Source: FEB-25 sp963822175 (GTDB taxonomy: Bacteria > Chloroflexota > Anaerolineae > Anaerolineales > UBA4823). Taken from it: a stretch of DNA of 64,000 nt. The stretch is taken from positions 682,001 through 746,000 of the forward strand of contig CAWGGJ010000003.1 in assembly GCA_963822175.1 (NCBI GenBank), given 5' to 3'. The position numbers and the translations under genes were made by a program. Shown here piece after piece: positions 56,299-64,000 of this stretch (positions are counted from its first letter, which is position 1; every line of letters begins with the position of its first letter). Below the pieces are notes generated by a model. It searched no databases. It saw only the letters and a list, made by a program, of their open reading frames with translations, and was not told the DNA's origin.

Positions 56299-56327
56299 TA
56301 GACAAATTCGCCTCTCTCAAGTAAAAT
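56299..56327 (+). promoter_or_regulatory. Promoter of rpsT
   Basis: TAGACA and TAAAAT with a 17-base spacer, 40 bases before the rpsT start, back to back with the tRNA-Glu promoter. Confidence 0.5.
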
Positions 56328-56366
56328 AGCCTGCCGTTATTAAGAAGGAGTTTTTGGAGGACCAAG

Positions 56367-56642
56367 TTGGCCAATACTAAATCAGCAATCAAACGCATCA
56401 AACAGAACAACAAGCGCCGCTTGCGCAATCGCCTGGTGACAGGTCGCGCACGCACATCCATTAAGACCGCCCACTCCAGCATGGAGAAGGGCACCCCGGA
56501 AGAAGCCCGCACAGCCACCATGGCTGCGATCAGCGCACTGGATAAAGCCGCCGAAAAAGGTGTCATCCATAAGAACAATGCTGCCCGCCGCAAGGGTCGC
56601 CTGATGCGTCGCCTGGCAAAAATGGATAAACCGACCGCCTGA
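56367..56642 (+). CDS. rpsT: 30S ribosomal protein S20
   Basis: 91 residues starting at a TTG codon with GGAGG six bases upstream. 'MANTKSAIKRIKQNNKRRLRN' at the start and 'GVIHKNNAARRKGRLMRRL' near the end are S20 signatures, and the protein is a basic three-helix bundle that binds 16S rRNA. A TTG start for S20 is common and limits its translation. A strong terminator follows. Confidence 0.93.
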   Translation: MANTKSAIKRIKQNNKRRLRNRLVTGRARTSIKTAHSSMEKGTPEEARTATMAAISALDKAAEKGVIHKNNAARRKGRLMRRLAKMDKPTA

Positions 56643-56710
56643 TATCCGTTCGGTTGGTCTTGCCTGGCATTATCCAAGACCTGCCATTCTACTATCTTAA
56701 TACCTTAGAT

Positions 56711-56741
56711 AGCGGGAGTTTCAGGCACTCCCGCTTTTTTT
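56711..56741 (+). terminator. Terminator of rpsT
   Basis: AGCGGGAGT pairs with ACTCCCGCT around a seven-base loop, followed by seven T residues. argS begins only 16 bases later. Confidence 0.85.
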
Positions 56742-56756
56742 GTTAGAATTAACCAT

Positions 56757-58575
56757 ATGTTCTTATCCTATCAAAAAACAGTCTCGGAATTAATCCAAGC
56801 ATATATTTCCGAGCACGGATCTTCCCCAAGCAGAAGAAATCAACTGGAAACCCATCCCCTTCTCAGGAGAATGGGGTATCACCACGTCCTTTTTTCAGCT
56901 GGCTGCGCTGGAAGGGCGGGCGATCAAGGAAGCAAGCGGAGATTCGATCAACGTTGCCCAGCGCGCCCAGGAACTGGCATCAGCTATTGCTGAATACCTG
57001 GGCAGCCAGGCCGGTTTTTCCCACGTGGAAGCAACAAAAGGTTACCTTAACCTGTATTTTTCGTCAGCCGAGTATGCCCGCAAGCTGGTGGATGCTGTCA
57101 TCCAGCAGGGTGTGGATTTTGGACGAGGTGAGCCCAAGGGTGAGCGGGTGATGATCGAATACGCCCAACCCAACATGCTGCACTCCTTCCACATTGGTCA
57201 CTTCCGCAACGCAGTCTTGGGCGAGTCGCTTGCTCGCATCGTTGAATTTGCCGGCTTCGATACCATCCGCGCCACGTATCCAGGAGATATTGGCCTGGGG
57301 GTGATCACGGTGGTGTGGATTTATCAAAAATTCTACAATGGTATGGAGCCTGAAGGGATTCATGAGCGCGGCCAGTGGCTGCTAAAGCTTTATGCTGAAG
57401 GCTCCGCAATGGCTGATCCGGACCCAGGAGCTCCACCTGAACAGAAAGCGCAACAAGAAGCTTACGATGCAGAACGCCGGGAGCTCCTCCGCCGGTGGGA
57501 TGCCCATGATCCGGATGTGCGCGAATTGTGGTTGAAACTACGCCAATGGAGCCTGGATGAGCTGAATGACATCTTCAAGATGCTTAATATCAAGATGGAC
57601 GCCTGGTTTTTCGAGAGTGAAGTGGATGAGCCTTCCAAGGAAATCGTCGAAGAGCTAATCTCAAAAGGGATTGCCGATGACGAGAGACCCGATAAAGGAG
57701 CGGTTGTTGTCCATATCGATGAAAAGCTGGGATTGAAAAAGGAAAAATACCACACCAACATCATCCTGCGTAGCGACGGTACAACCCTCTACTCGAGTAA
57801 AGACCTTGCTCTGGCAAAGGCCAAGTTCGAGATGTACCATGTCGATCGTTCAATATATGTGGTGGATAACCGCCAGTCCATGCACCTACAGCAGGTTTTT
57901 AAAATCCTCGAGTTATGGGGTTTTCCACAGGCGGTAAATTGCTATCATCTGGCATATGGGTTTGTCAGTCTGCCGGAAGGCGCTATGTCCGCCCGAAAAG
58001 GAAGGTTGGTGTTATTTAAAGTTGTTTACGATGAGGCCATTCGCAGAGTGCTGGCAGAGATAGAAGAAAAAAATCCCGAACTTCACATAGAGGAGCGCCA
58101 AAAGGTCGCCGTTCAGGTTGGCTTGGGCGCTATGTCCTTCGCCATGTTATCCGTCGATAATAACCGAGATATGACCTACGATATTGATGCCTCCCTGAAT
58201 TTCGACGGCCATACCGGTCCGTATATTCAAAATGCACACGTACGTGCCAATAGCATCTTAAAAAAGGGGGATGGTATCCCCGAGAATGCAAATTTCGATT
58301 ATCCACTCACCAGCCACGAAGTACAGCTGATCGACATGATCTCGCGCTTCCCCGCCACGGTGGAGCAGGCAGCCTCGGAATACCGCCCGTTGGTCATGGC
58401 CAATTATGCCTATGAACTGGCCAGTACATTCCATAGCTTTTTTCATGTTGTCCGTGTCATCCAAACGGAGGACCCTGCAGTACGAGCTGCCCGCTTAAGA
58501 CTGGTAGCAGCTACACGCCAAACGCTGTACAATGCTTTACGCCTGCTTGATATTGAAGCACCAGATATGATGTAG
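56757..58575 (+). CDS. argS: Arginyl-tRNA synthetase (frameshifted at its N-terminus in this sequence)
   Basis: The ATG at 56757 opens with 'MFLSYQKTVSELIQAY', an ArgS N-terminal domain start, but this frame is lost after 56820. From 56821 the +1 frame reads 'LPQAEEINW', 'SFFQLAALEGRAIKEA' and onwards without a break to the stop at 58575, so a single extra base (T56820 is the candidate) separates the two. The remainder is complete: HIGH-type 'HSFHIGH', 'MSARKGRLVLF' in place of KMSKS, and the anticodon-binding domain. ArgS is single copy and essential in most bacteria, so a sequence error is the simplest reading. Confidence 0.85.
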
Positions 58576-58641
58576 ACGGGAGGGTTGTTGGGGTGACCTG
58601 ACCTCTCCCATGAAAAAAATATAAAGGAGATAAGCCATCCA

Positions 58642-59964
58642 ATGTCAGCCATCCGTACACTCATCATGGGCGCCGCAGGGCGCGACTTCCACAATTTCAA
58701 CGTATATTTTCGTGACAACCCCGACTATGAGGTGGTTGCCTTCACAGCGACACAGATTCCCGATATCGAAGGGCGCACCTATCCAGCTGAGCTGGCAGGC
58801 AAGCTCTACCCAAAAGGAATTCCGATCTTCGCTGAATCCGACCTGCTCAAGCTGGTGCGGGAAAAGCGCGTCGACCAGGTGATCTTTGCCTACAGCGATG
58901 TGCCGCATGAAGTAGTGATGCACAAAGCCTCCGCAGTGCTGGCGGCGGGTGCCGATTTTCGCCTGATGGGTACCCGAACCACGCAGCTGAAATCCACGAA
59001 ACCGGTGGTCTCGGTGTGTGCGGTACGCACCGGTTCCGGGAAAAGCCAGACCACGCGCAGAGTCTCGCTGATCCTACGCAGCCTGGGTTACAAAGTGGCT
59101 GCCATCCGGCACCCCATGCCTTATGGTGACCTGGTGAAACAAGCGGTGCAGCGTTATGCCGATTATTCCGACCTGGATAAGCACGAATGCACGATCGAGG
59201 AGCGTGAGGAGTACGAACCTCACCTGGATAATGGCGTGATCGTTTACGCGGGCGTAGATTATGAAAAGATCCTGCGCCAGGCAGAGAAGGAAGTCGATAT
59301 CATCTTATGGGATGGTGGAAATAATGACTTTTCGTTCTACGTGCCCGACCTGAGCATCGTGGTCGCAGACCCCCACCGACCCGGACATGAGCTGAGCTAC
59401 CACCCAGGTGAGACTAACGTCATCGCAGCTGATGTGTTCGTGATCAATAAAGTGGACACCGCCGATGCTGAAAATGTGATCAGGGTACGTGAGAACCTGC
59501 GTCGCCTCAACCCTGATGCAACAGTGATCGAAGCCGCTTCCCCCCTGTTCGTGGATGACCCGGCAGCGATCCATGGTAAGCGGGTGCTGGTGATCGAGGA
59601 CGGTCCGACGTTGACCCATGGAGAAATGGCTTACGGCGCGGGATACGTTGCAGCCAGGCGTTTCGGCGCAGCTGAGATCGTAGACCCACGACCTTTTGCG
59701 GTCAGATCGATCAAGGCCACCTACGAAAAATATCCCAAGACCGGACCAATCCTCCCGGCGATGGGCTATGGAGAGGCACAGACACGCGACCTCGAAGCAA
59801 CCATCAACAAGGCAGATGTGGACCTGGTGATCATCGGCACGCCGATCGACCTGACGCGGGTGATCAAGATCAACAAACCCGCCCAACGGGTGCGCTACGA
59901 GCTACAGGAAATTGGCCAGCCAACCCTGGAAGACGTTCTGACATCAAAATTCGGTAAGAAATGA
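58642..59964 (+). CDS. Cyclic 2,3-diphosphoglycerate synthetase-like P-loop protein
   Basis: 440 residues with AAGGAG upstream of the ATG. The N-terminal 120 residues look like a Rossmann-type domain ('LIMGAAGRDFHNFNVYF'), then a P-loop 'GSGKS' at 131-135, and 'DVFVINKVDTADAENV' as a G4-like NKxD element. This matches the family of cyclic 2,3-diphosphoglycerate synthetase, which cyclises 2,3-diphosphoglycerate as a thermoprotectant in some methanogens. Bacterial homologues are widespread and mostly untested, so the product here may differ. It follows argS by 66 bases. Confidence 0.75.
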   Translation: MSAIRTLIMGAAGRDFHNFNVYFRDNPDYEVVAFTATQIPDIEGRTYPAELAGKLYPKGIPIFAESDLLKLVREKRVDQVIFAYSDVPHEVVMHKASAVLAAGADFRLMGTRTTQLKSTKPVVSVCAVRTGSGKSQTTRRVSLILRSLGYKVAAIRHPMPYGDLVKQAVQRYADYSDLDKHECTIEEREEYEPHLDNGVIVYAGVDYEKILRQAEKEVDIILWDGGNNDFSFYVPDLSIVVADPHRPGHELSYHPGETNVIAADVFVINKVDTADAENVIRVRENLRRLNPDATVIEAASPLFVDDPAAIHGKRVLVIEDGPTLTHGEMAYGAGYVAARRFGAAEIVDPRPFAVRSIKATYEKYPKTGPILPAMGYGEAQTRDLEATINKADVDLVIIGTPIDLTRVIKINKPAQRVRYELQEIGQPTLEDVLTSKFGKK

Positions 59965-59992
59965 ACTGTCCGGTCTCCTATAGTAAAAACTG

Positions 59993-61240
59993 ATGCCCTC
60001 GCTTAATTGGGCTTCGAAATCTGAACTTTCTCTACCCCCTGCCGCCCTGGAAATGGACTCGATCGTCTATCCCCAGGGCGTTGGCTACCCTGGCGAGGAC
60101 CCTAAAAACCAGCTGATCCTGGGTGACAACCTGCAGGTGATGTCGTGCTTGCTGGCGGAATTCGACGGAAAGATCAACCTGATCTACGCCGATCCGCCGT
60201 TCTTCAGCAACCGCAAGTATCCAATGCGCATCGGCCGGGGGGAGGATTCGCGTAATCCGAAGGAATGGCAGCTGGCTGAAGGCTACCCGGATCATTGGAC
60301 CGACCTGGATGCCTACCTGGACATGCTCTACCCACGCCTTTCGGTGATGCACCGTTTACTTGCCCCCACGGGGACGCTGTACCTGCACCTGGATTGGCAT
60401 GCCAATGCCTATGCCCGGCTGATCCTGGATGAGCTCTTTGGCCAGGAACGCCTGCTGAATGAGATCATCTGGGTTTACCATGGCCCATCACCCATCCGTT
60501 CGGCCTTCAACCGCAAGCACGATACCATCCTGGTGTACACCAAAAGCGATGCATACACTTTCAATGTGGATGACGTCCGCCAGCCGTATGATCCCAGCAC
60601 GGTAAAAACCTTTGCCTCCTCGACCAAGGCTGGCTTTGGAAAAGTGCCGGACCTGGAACGAGGAAAAGTACCGGAGGATTGGTGGTATTTCCCGGTGGTG
60701 GCGCGCCTGCACAATGAGCGCAGCGGATATCCGACGCAAAAACCGGAAGGCTTGTTGGAGCGCATCATCCGTGCCTCCTCCAACCCGGGAGACTGGGTAG
60801 CCGATTTTTTCTGCGGCTCAGGCACAACAGCAGTCATGGCTTCAAGGCTGGGCAGAAATTTTATCGCCAGCGATGTAAGCCTGCGCGCTGTTCACACCAC
60901 CCGCGGCAGGCTCATCCAAGCAGGCTCACCTGCATTTGCTGTGCTTAAATTGATGGGGAGCACACCACTGGATAATAATGACGACCTATCCAATTCAGTC
61001 AAGCTGAGCTCAGATGGGCAGGTGGTAAAGCTTGAGACGGTGAACGTTGGAGAGATCGATTATTGGGAAGTCGACCCAGCCTGGGATGGAAAGGTCTTTC
61101 GCAGTGCCTTCCAGGCAGTCAGGCCGAGGAGAAAAGGGGTAATGGTGGAGAATTTTAAGCTTCCACCGACAGCCAGCGGATTACCAATCTGCGCCCGGGT
61201 GGTGGACATCCACGGCAATACCTGCTGGTTAAAAACCTGA
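59993..61240 (+). CDS. Site-specific DNA methyltransferase, orphan
   Basis: 415 residues. The catalytic motif IV is DPPF at 67-70 ('IYADPPFFSN'), and motif I 'FCGSGTTAVMASRLGRNFIASD' comes late, near 272, giving the beta-class order of an N6-adenine or N4-cytosine methyltransferase of the N-4/N-6 family. The C-terminal 100 residues form an additional domain of unknown type that may recognise the target. No restriction enzyme gene adjoins, so it is probably solitary and regulatory or defensive against other systems. It starts 28 bases after the previous gene. Confidence 0.85.
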   Translation: MPSLNWASKSELSLPPAALEMDSIVYPQGVGYPGEDPKNQLILGDNLQVMSCLLAEFDGKINLIYADPPFFSNRKYPMRIGRGEDSRNPKEWQLAEGYPDHWTDLDAYLDMLYPRLSVMHRLLAPTGTLYLHLDWHANAYARLILDELFGQERLLNEIIWVYHGPSPIRSAFNRKHDTILVYTKSDAYTFNVDDVRQPYDPSTVKTFASSTKAGFGKVPDLERGKVPEDWWYFPVVARLHNERSGYPTQKPEGLLERIIRASSNPGDWVADFFCGSGTTAVMASRLGRNFIASDVSLRAVHTTRGRLIQAGSPAFAVLKLMGSTPLDNNDDLSNSVKLSSDGQVVKLETVNVGEIDYWEVDPAWDGKVFRSAFQAVRPRRKGVMVENFKLPPTASGLPICARVVDIHGNTCWLKT

Positions 61241-61265
61241 CCTGTGTCCATCCTGGATGGAGTCT

Positions 61266-61303
61266 TATTAAATAAAAATCCCGCCATACTCGGGGCGGGT
61301 TTC
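61266..61303 (-). terminator. Shared hairpin between convergent genes
   Basis: CCCGCC/GGCGGG around an eight-base loop, with ATTTTTATTT on the minus strand. It ends the regulator transcript from the right and may also act on the methyltransferase gene. Confidence 0.7.
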
Positions 61304-61329
61304 ATGGCGAGGCCATCCTAGTGGACCCA

Positions 61330-61986
61330 TCAGGCATCCAGCCGATAGCCTATCCCACGGATGGTCTTGAGGAATTGTGGTTTGCGCGGGTCTTCTTCCA
61401 GAGCTTCGCGCAGCCAGCTGATGTGCACATCCAGGGTGCGTGTGTCGACGGTATATTCGGTATCCCAGACTTCAGAGAACAACTCCGCGCGCCCCACCGC
61501 ATCCCCGGCATGCAACAACAGCACCTCCAATAAATGAGTCAAGCGAGGGGTGAGGTGGGCTTCACGACCAAGGCACCTGACGCTCTTGCGCTCCAGATCC
61601 AGGCGGATAAAGCCAACATGCAAGATGTTCTTCCCATCACCAGGTAACAATGGAGCGATACGATTAAGCAGCTTGCGGGAGGTGAATGGAAGCACCAGGG
61701 TAACATTGGCAGACGGAACCGCTGAATGAGCATGTTCTGGTGAAATGATCAGGACGATGGGAAGCTGCCTGGATTTTTCCCGAATCTCATTACAGATACG
61801 CTTGCCACTGCTACGCATCGAGGCGGCATTGACCACCACCAGATCCGGGTCCACTTCCACCAGGCGTGCAACTGCAACGCTGCCCGTTGGAGCAACCTCC
61901 ACCCAATATTCTTTTTTCCGTAAGGAGGGCACAAAGGACTTACTATCCGTCCGCTTTCCCTCCACCCATAATATTCTCGCTCTCAT
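61330..61986 (-). CDS. OmpR/PhoB-type regulator with degenerate receiver
   Basis: 218 residues. Residues 1-115 have the receiver fold, but its key residues are missing: the acidic pair of strand 1 is 'VEG', the phosphoacceptor Asp at the end of strand 3 is Asn53 ('LVVVNAASM'), and the Lys of strand 5 is Leu99 ('LVLPFTSRK'). Residues about 125-218 are a normal winged-helix DNA-binding domain ('LTPRLTHLLEVLLLHAGD', 'VDTRTLDVHISWLREALEED', 'FLKTIRGIGYRLDA'). It is probably not controlled by phosphorylation. No histidine kinase gene lies nearby, which fits an orphan, atypical regulator. Confidence 0.85.
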   Translation of the reverse strand: MRARILWVEGKRTDSKSFVPSLRKKEYWVEVAPTGSVAVARLVEVDPDLVVVNAASMRSSGKRICNEIREKSRQLPIVLIISPEHAHSAVPSANVTLVLPFTSRKLLNRIAPLLPGDGKNILHVGFIRLDLERKSVRCLGREAHLTPRLTHLLEVLLLHAGDAVGRAELFSEVWDTEYTVDTRTLDVHISWLREALEEDPRKPQFLKTIRGIGYRLDA

Positions 61987-62214
61987 GCACCATTATCCCA
62001 ATATTCAACCTAGCAAAAGGGTACAACTCCCCCATACCACGGAGAAAGTTTGTGTATTATACCGTAATCTTAAAATCAGGCAAGATGTTAAAGGATTCTT
62101 TTAACATATCCGGTAAAAATAACGGTAATGAGCACCCGATTCTTCTTATAGTTTACTTCCCACAATCCATGTTAGAATCACCGCACTGAGGATGAAAATT
62201 GTTGGAGGCCTCCC

Positions 62215-62793
62215 ATGTCAGAGATGGTTGAAGTTGTCATCGATAGTATACGAGTCAGCCTGATATCACAGCAAAGGATCGTCATCCTGCGTGAGGTCAA
62301 TGCTGACCGCTACCTGCCGATCTGGATCGGGATCTATGAAGCGGAAGCGATCGCATTAGCCCTGCAAGACGTGGAAGTGGCACGACCACTTACCTGGGAT
62401 CTATTGAAGAATATCTTCACCCTCATGGATGCCCGAATATTACGTGTGGAGGTCACTTCATTACACGATGACACTTATTATGGCAACATCGTGGCGGAGA
62501 TGGATGGGCGAACGCTGGATATTGACTCGCGCCCATCGGATGCTATCGCCCTGGCAGTAAGGGCACATGTTCCCATCCTGGTGGCACGTCCAATCCTCGA
62601 TTCAGTTGGCGTGATCCCCGAAGAAGACCTGCAGGAATCGATTAATAATAAGGACACAAAAATCGAGCCTGCTCCATCGGAGATCAATGAGGACAATTTA
62701 TCTGTATTTGAAGACTTCCTGGAAAACCTCGATATCGATGATGAAGATAAGGGGGACCAGGAACCAGATGACGAAGCGAAGAAACCATCCTGA
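62215..62793 (+). CDS. Bifunctional nuclease family (BFN/DUF151) protein
   Basis: 192 residues with GGAGG before the ATG. 'YLPIWIGIYEAEAIALALQ', 'YGNIVAEMDGRTLDIDSRPSDAIALAVRAHVPI' is the DUF151 core (about 30-125). The last 60 residues are strongly acidic and disordered. Members have been linked to nuclease activity in plants and are widespread in bacteria with no firm role. It precedes dnaB by 84 bases. Confidence 0.85.
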   Translation: MSEMVEVVIDSIRVSLISQQRIVILREVNADRYLPIWIGIYEAEAIALALQDVEVARPLTWDLLKNIFTLMDARILRVEVTSLHDDTYYGNIVAEMDGRTLDIDSRPSDAIALAVRAHVPILVARPILDSVGVIPEEDLQESINNKDTKIEPAPSEINEDNLSVFEDFLENLDIDDEDKGDQEPDDEAKKPS

Positions 62794-62811
62794 TTGTTTC
62801 GGACTTCCGGA

Positions 62812-62840
62812 TTGTTCAATACCCTGAAATATGTTATCCT
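62812..62840 (+). promoter_or_regulatory. Putative promoter of dnaB
   Basis: TTGTTC and TATCCT, 17 bases apart, 37 bases before the dnaB start. Confidence 0.35.
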
Positions 62841-62877
62841 GTAGCTATCCCACCGATCATCTCCCAGCAAGTGGTTA

Positions 62878-64000
62878 ATGAGCGACCTACTTTCATTTGA
62901 CGAAGCCCCAGCGCCAGTCCCGCAGATGGTACCGCATAGCCGCGAGGCTGAAGAGGCGGTACTGGGTGCGGTGCTGATCAACCCCGAAACGTACTTTGAG
63001 GTTTCTCAATTTCTACGCGCAGATGATTTTTACATCCAACGGCACCGCTGGTTGTGGGAATCTTTCATGCGCCTGCATGAGCGCCGCGCACCGATCGATT
63101 TTCTGACCGTGGTGGAAGAGCTGGACCAGATCGGACAGCTAAATGAGCTCGGTGGTCCTTCTTACATAACAACGTTGATCAATAATGTTCCCTCATCCCT
63201 GCATGCTGAAGCGTACGGTCGTATCGTAGAACAAACGGCCATCCGGCGCAGGATGCTGGAGGCGGCCAACCAGATCGCCAAGCTGGCATACCAGGAGGAA
63301 GACCGCCTGGAGGTTGTGATGGATGAGGCAGAGAAGGCTATTTTTGGCGTCAGCGAACGGCGGATGACGCGTGACCTTCAATCCATCAAGGCTGTACTCA
63401 GTGATTACTATAACCGCATCGACCAGCTCTCCCAGCGTGCAGATGAAACCTTCGGAGTTCCCACAGGCTTCATCGACCTGGATCGTTTGCTGGGTGGATT
63501 GCAATCATCAGACTTCCTGATCATCGCTGGGAGACCCGGCACCGGAAAAACCTCCTTCATGCTGTCAGTGGCCAAGAACGCCGCCCTGATCCATAAAAAG
63601 CATATCGCCATTTTCTCGATGGAAATGTCCAACGACCAGCTGGCGCAACGGTTGATCGCCCAGGAAACCGGGATCGATGCACATCACCTGCGCACAGGCA
63701 AGCTGACCGACGACGAGTGGGCTCTCTTTGCCCAGGCGATCGAGGTCCTAAATGACACCCATATCTTCCTGGATGATACACCCGGACTGACCCCGATCCA
63801 ATTACGTACCAAGTGCCGGCGTTTGCACATGGAATTTAACCTCGACCTGATCCTGGTCGATTACCTCCAGCTGATGAGTGGTGGGGTTCGTTCTGAAAAC
63901 CGGGTGCAGGAAGTTTCGTATATCTCGCGCAATATGAAGATCCTGGCACGTGAGCTGAACGTGCCGGTGCTGGCGGCAGCGCAACTTTCGCGTGCCATCG
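62878..64000 (+). CDS. dnaB: Replicative DNA helicase DnaB (partial, cut by window end)
   Basis: 374 codons are present and the frame is open at the edge. The N-terminal primase-interacting domain ('SREAEEAVLGAVLINPETYFEV', about 20-120) is followed by the RecA-like helicase with Walker A 'GRPGTGKTS' at about 219-227, 'SMEMSNDQLAQRL' as the H1a region and 'LILVDYLQLMSGG' as Walker B. DnaB unwinds DNA ahead of the replication fork. The ribosome site is weak. The remainder, including the arginine finger, lies outside the window. Confidence 0.95.
   Translation, partial: MSDLLSFDEAPAPVPQMVPHSREAEEAVLGAVLINPETYFEVSQFLRADDFYIQRHRWLWESFMRLHERRAPIDFLTVVEELDQIGQLNELGGPSYITTLINNVPSSLHAEAYGRIVEQTAIRRRMLEAANQIAKLAYQEEDRLEVVMDEAEKAIFGVSERRMTRDLQSIKAVLSDYYNRIDQLSQRADETFGVPTGFIDLDRLLGGLQSSDFLIIAGRPGTGKTSFMLSVAKNAALIHKKHIAIFSMEMSNDQLAQRLIAQETGIDAHHLRTGKLTDDEWALFAQAIEVLNDTHIFLDDTPGLTPIQLRTKCRRLHMEFNLDLILVDYLQLMSGGVRSENRVQEVSYISRNMKILARELNVPVLAAAQLSRAI

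Overview
The window reads as a chromosomal segment of an uncultured bacterium, most probably a member of the Chloroflexota (Anaerolineae-like). This is inferred from a ribosomal protein S1 carrying an extra C-terminal helix-hairpin-helix (DUF4332-type) domain, large secreted beta-helix proteins ending in a short 'FLPL..RN' tail, membrane-anchored GAF/HTH regulators, TPR lipoproteins with Thr/Pro-rich linkers, and Clp/RadA/DnaB sequences of a general non-proteobacterial type. No phage, insertion sequence, CRISPR array or rRNA was seen.

Layout. 0.4-6.4 kb: a small membrane protein, lysine 2,3-aminomutase, then a cysteine/sulfur cluster (cysK behind a 230-nt leader with an attenuator, cysE, an E1-like adenylyltransferase fused to rhodanese, and a PIG-L/LmbE deacetylase). 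6.4-9.6 kb (minus): methyltransferase, radA, FkbM methyltransferase. 9.7-15.2 kb (minus): a membrane-embedded HTH regulator followed by two TPR proteins. 15.6-20.2 kb (minus): clpC and S1-like rpsA. 20.4-25.4 kb: GNAT, GMC-type oxidoreductase, hydroxyacyl-CoA dehydrogenase, thiolase, HIT protein. 25.4-28.0 kb (plus): xseA, an NTF2-like gene, xseB, a divergent PAP2 protein. 28-31.5 kb (minus): sugar-nucleotide epimerase and a clostripain-type protease.

31.7-45.6 kb is the accessory heart of the window: a 3.4-kb transcription unit for a giant secreted beta-helix protein is present in three tandem copies (first heavily decayed, second with two frameshifts, third intact), followed by two more distant beta-helix proteins. 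All five share a short C-terminal hydrophobic-LP-basic tail. 46-50 kb holds small regulators, lipoproteins and membrane/zinc-ribbon proteins, and a Phe-Gly-Cys tRNA operon.

The most striking element is at 50.43-50.79 kb. A near-consensus promoter is followed at once by an 8-bp long-range closing stem that encloses three tandem c-di-GMP-I (GEMM)-like aptamers, and then by a strong intrinsic terminator, with no same-strand gene downstream. It looks like a self-contained RNA of about 320 nt. A second RNA oddity lies at 55.86-56.24 kb: downstream of an intact tRNA-Glu are three 99-100-nt tandem units, each with a tRNA-Glu reduced to acceptor plus T-arm and its own terminator.

56.3-64 kb returns to core functions: rpsT, argS, a cyclic 2,3-diphosphoglycerate synthetase-like protein, an orphan DNA methyltransferase, a response regulator with a degenerate receiver, a bifunctional-nuclease-family protein and the start of dnaB.

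Caution: several genes between 29 and 57 kb, including the normally essential argS, are broken by single-base indels. Some frameshifts may therefore be sequence errors rather than biology.
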